A DNA stretch of 8,043 bases from Litoreibacter sp. (GTDB lineage Bacteria; Pseudomonadota; Alphaproteobacteria; Rhodobacterales; Rhodobacteraceae): the NCBI GenBank assembly GCA_013042765.1, contig JABDPP010000416.1, positions 1 to 8,043 of the forward strand, written 5' to 3'. This document shows, piece by piece, positions 6,041 to 8,043 of this stretch (its first letter is position 1; each line of letters starts with the position of its first letter). A program made the translations under genes and the position numbers. The notes beneath the pieces were generated by a model, which was not told the DNA's origin, did not search any database, and saw only the letters and a program-made list of their open reading frames with translations.

Positions 6041-6481
6041 ATGGATATCCGGGTTCAGGATTCCGATTTCGACGCGGGTGGCGAGCTCAATTCCTTTACG
6101 GCGCGGCAGACGAACGCCGGGGCCGTGGTCAGTTTCACAGGCATTGTGCGGGATGTTGAGCCGGGTCTCAGCGTCATGGAAATTGAACACTACCCGGGCA
6201 TGACCGAGGCTGCGATCACGAAGATTGCGGAGGAGGCGATGTCGCGCTGGGCGCTGTCTGACTGCTTGGTGATACATCGCTTTGGAAACCTGAAGCCCGG
6301 CGAAGACATCATGATGGTCGCCACGGCCTCGGCACACAGGGCTGATGCCTTCGCAGCTGCCGACTTCCTGATGGATTATCTCAAGTCCCGCGCGCCGTTC
6401 TGGAAAAAAGAACACACCGCCGACGGCACGGATTGGGTCGCAGCAAAGGATGAAGACGAAGCGGCGCTCAAGCGCTGGTAG
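6041..6481 (+). CDS. moaE: Molybdopterin synthase catalytic subunit (large subunit)
   Basis: MoaE dimerises and takes two MoaD tails to make the dithiolene of molybdopterin from the cyclic precursor. The 146 residues contain the family hallmarks: AGAVVSFTGIVRD at 26-38, the EIEHYPGM segment at 47-54, HRFGNLKPGE at 79-88 and the active-site stretch LKSRAPFWKKE at 114-124. K115 and K122 match the catalytic lysines of E. coli MoaE (K119, K126, from memory). The gene follows moaD by 1 nt and has a strong GGAGG site. Length is normal. No other molybdenum-cofactor gene is in the window. Confidence 0.96.
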   Translation: MDIRVQDSDFDAGGELNSFTARQTNAGAVVSFTGIVRDVEPGLSVMEIEHYPGMTEAAITKIAEEAMSRWALSDCLVIHRFGNLKPGEDIMMVATASAHRADAFAAADFLMDYLKSRAPFWKKEHTADGTDWVAAKDEDEAALKRW

Positions 6482-6487
6482 CTTTTT
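6462..6487 (+). terminator. Possible terminator at the end of moaE
   Basis: CGGCGC at 6462-6467 and GCGCTG at 6472-6477 can pair (one G-U) around a TCAA loop, and five T residues follow at 6483-6487. The stem lies within the last codons of moaE, and 5 bases separate it from the T run, so it is a weak call. It would end the pgsA-moaD-moaE message before the convergent minus-strand genes. Confidence 0.3.
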
Positions 6488-6499
6488 ACGCCGAAGCCA

Positions 6500-6826
6500 T
6501 CATTCCCGATCAATGCGGTCTATATATCCGCGAAGATCTTCGGCCTCGTGGCGGGCATTCCGCAAACCATCCATGGCGGCTCTGAGTTCCGCCTCTGTCT
6601 GTGCCAACTGATTTGTCAATTCGGCCTTGCGGTGCTGGAGGTAGTTGATCGCCTTGTCACGTGTTTCTTCCGCGTCATGAAGCGCCTTTGACATCTCGTC
6701 CAGCTCGGCAACATCACTGGTGCTCACGCGGCTTAACCTATGAACCAGCCAGCAGGTGAACCAGCCCACCGTGAAGGCCACGAACAGGATGATTGCGGTG
6801 GCTATGACAAACTCAGTTCTGTTCAC
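6500..6826 (-). CDS. Membrane-anchored coiled-coil protein of unknown function
   Basis: This 108-residue protein has one hydrophobic helix at about 7-29 (rich in Ile, Phe, Val and Trp), followed by a long charged helical stretch at about 38-106 with heptad-like spacing of Leu and Ala, predicted to be a coiled coil. The likely topology is a short periplasmic N-terminus and a cytoplasmic rod, or the reverse; the sequence does not decide. The start codon is GTG at 6826, supported by AGAGG (complement of 6833-6837) with a 6-nt spacer. It overlaps the stop of the OmpA gene by 14 nt, so the two are almost certainly co-translated. It resembles other small envelope proteins with a single helix and coiled coil, but I do not recognise a named family. 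It converges on moaE with an 18-nt gap. Confidence 0.8.
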   Translation of the reverse strand: MNRTEFVIATAIILFVAFTVGWFTCWLVHRLSRVSTSDVAELDEMSKALHDAEETRDKAINYLQHRKAELTNQLAQTEAELRAAMDGLRNARHEAEDLRGYIDRIDRE

Positions 6827-8043
6827 TTGGAGCCTCTGTTTCTTCAGTTGGCGTGGGTAGCGCTTCAGCCGCTTCAGGGTTCTCGGAAACCTGCACGTCC
6901 GTCAGCAAGCGGAATTCTATTCGCCTGTTGATCTCGCGCCCTTCTTCGGTGCCGTTATCGGCGATCGGAACCGTTTCCCCGTAGCCTTTTGCGGTGATGT
7001 TGCGCGTGAGGATCCGGCGTTCCATCAAGCCTGCAAGGACTGCATCGGCACGCTCCTGACTCAGGTTGAGGTTCATGATCTCGCGCCCCTGGCTGTCGGT
7101 GTGTCCGCCGATCTCGATCTGAGTGCGGGAGCATTCGCGCAGGATTTCGGCGATCTTGTCCACGGTCTCGTTGGCATCGTCGGTCAAAGCAGCGGAAGAA
7201 GGCTCGAACACGATCTTGCTTGCCGCCAGGACAGCGTTTACGCGATCCACGCATTCCTCAGGCGTGGGAATGTTGAGCAGTGGATCAAGCAATTCGTCAT
7301 AGCGGATCGAAATCTCGAAATTCTCCGCCGCTCCGAGCTTGTCGGCCAGGAGACGGGAAATCTCTCCGGAGGTGTCGCGCGAACCGCTGACACCGCGCAG
7401 TTGCACGTAATGCGCCTGAACGATCGCACTGCCGCTCTGGACCTGCGACAAGCCCTCGAGCGCCGCCAGAACCCGGATTGCCCAGTCCCCCGGAAGATCT
7501 TCGTCATCGCGGGTGGCCATGTAGACGTTGTCTGTTCCAAACTGTGCATGTGCGTAGCTGAGCACGATTTCCTTGATTTCGTCATCCGGGAGGCGCCCGC
7601 GCAGCTGCACCAGCCCCTCGGGACTGCGCGTGGCGACAAACTCAATGACGGTGTCGTCTTCGCCGGTTCCGTCCACGACGATTTTCTCCGGCAGGACAGC
7701 ATGGAGCGAAAAGACATCGGGCAGGGTCGCATCGAGATCTCCGACCACACGATCAAAGACCGCCTGCGGTGTCTCATCAAGCGCGATCAGAGTGATATCG
7801 GCGTTGGAGAAGGTCAGCGAACCGCCGCCAATCTCCTTTATGCCCTTCAGCGCGATCTCAACGGCCGTGCCCCAGTTTGGGGATGGCATCCCCAGACCAA
7901 TGTCGCAGTCCTGTGGCCCGCTGTAACCAATTGCGGATGCGGCTCTCATGATCTGCCTGGCGGTTTCCTCTTCATCGGCAGAACAGGCGTCGAACTTGCC
8001 GCCCTCTTCGTTGAGGGTGTAGCGCAGGGTGAAAGGCGTGATG
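6813..8043 (-). CDS. OmpA family peptidoglycan-binding protein (5' part outside window)
   Basis: The frame stays open to the window edge, giving 409 visible residues; the ATG at 7949 is internal, because 31 further in-frame codons precede it without a stop. The last third (visible residues about 276-381) is an OmpA C-terminal domain: FEPSSAALTDD, then GHTDSQGRE at 313-321 and LSQERADAV at 327-335, and NRRIEFRLL at 372-380. D316 and R331 correspond to the residues that bind diaminopimelate in peptidoglycan. The upstream part is acidic, with alternating strands and helices suggesting tandem BON-like modules, as I recall for Rhodobacterales homologues of about 600 residues. The tail is low complexity (Glu, Pro, Ala, Thr). 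Cysteines at visible positions 264 and 304 flank the start of the OmpA domain and could form a disulfide. A periplasmic or outer-membrane location is inferred. Confidence 0.9.
   Translation of the reverse strand, partial: ITPFTLRYTLNEEGGKFDACSADEEETARQIMRAASAIGYSGPQDCDIGLGMPSPNWGTAVEIALKGIKEIGGGSLTFSNADITLIALDETPQAVFDRVVGDLDATLPDVFSLHAVLPEKIVVDGTGEDDTVIEFVATRSPEGLVQLRGRLPDDEIKEIVLSYAHAQFGTDNVYMATRDDEDLPGDWAIRVLAALEGLSQVQSGSAIVQAHYVQLRGVSGSRDTSGEISRLLADKLGAAENFEISIRYDELLDPLLNIPTPEECVDRVNAVLAASKIVFEPSSAALTDDANETVDKIAEILRECSRTQIEIGGHTDSQGREIMNLNLSQERADAVLAGLMERRILTRNITAKGYGETVPIADNGTEEGREINRRIEFRLLTDVQVSENPEAAEALPTPTEETEAPSEQN

Noticed and set aside
7238..7780. Minus-strand frame of 180 codons overlapping the OmpA gene in another frame
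   Set aside because: Its composition (Arg, Ser and Trp rich) is that of an out-of-frame reading of the OmpA gene.
1..8043. Mobile element, CRISPR array, tRNA or rRNA gene
   Set aside because: No transposase, integrase, terminal repeat, regularly spaced repeat or RNA-gene-like sequence was noticed on either strand.

Overview
The window looks like ordinary chromosomal DNA from an alphaproteobacterium, most likely of the Rhodobacterales (Roseobacter/Rhodobacter group). This is inferred from the moderately high GC by eye, the protein style of PgsA, MoaD, MoaE and UvrC, the SppA-like peptidase followed by a tiny zinc-ribbon protein, and a large OmpA protein of a type I associate with that order. 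No database search was run. No mobile element, CRISPR array, tRNA or rRNA was recognised.

Region 1 (111-2812, plus strand) is a tightly packed four-gene unit: an S49-family serine peptidase, a 54-residue membrane-anchored four-cysteine protein, a YrbG-type Ca2+/Na+ (or cation/H+) antiporter, and a short-chain dehydrogenase with a pteridine-reductase-like active site. The gaps are 0, 3 and -4 nt, so co-transcription and translational coupling are likely. The gene functions are not obviously related. A promoter that would give a leaderless or near-leaderless mRNA is visible just before the first gene.

Region 2 (2813-3121) is a gene-free, strikingly AT-rich gap (about 33% GC by hand count over 2881-3010). 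It holds a perfect DnaA box, a 5-bp dyad and a small hairpin with a T run. It separates the first operon from uvrC.

Region 3 (3122-6481, plus strand) holds uvrC (nucleotide excision repair), then pgsA (phosphatidylglycerol synthesis), moaD and moaE (the two subunits of molybdopterin synthase). pgsA has its own candidate leaderless-type promoter after a stem-loop behind uvrC. pgsA overlaps moaD by ATGA, and moaE follows moaD by 1 nt, so these three form a transcription unit in which two different pathways share a message.

Region 4 (8043-6500, minus strand) runs convergently. It holds the C-terminal 409 residues of an OmpA/peptidoglycan-binding protein whose start lies outside the window. Overlapping its end is a 108-residue membrane-anchored coiled-coil protein with a GTG start. 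Together they look like a small cell-envelope module.

The window is mainly housekeeping. The items most worth checking are the tiny zinc-ribbon membrane protein, the PTR1-like reductase, the AT-rich DnaA-box gap, and the two leaderless-type promoters. I do not see a convincing undescribed multi-gene system.
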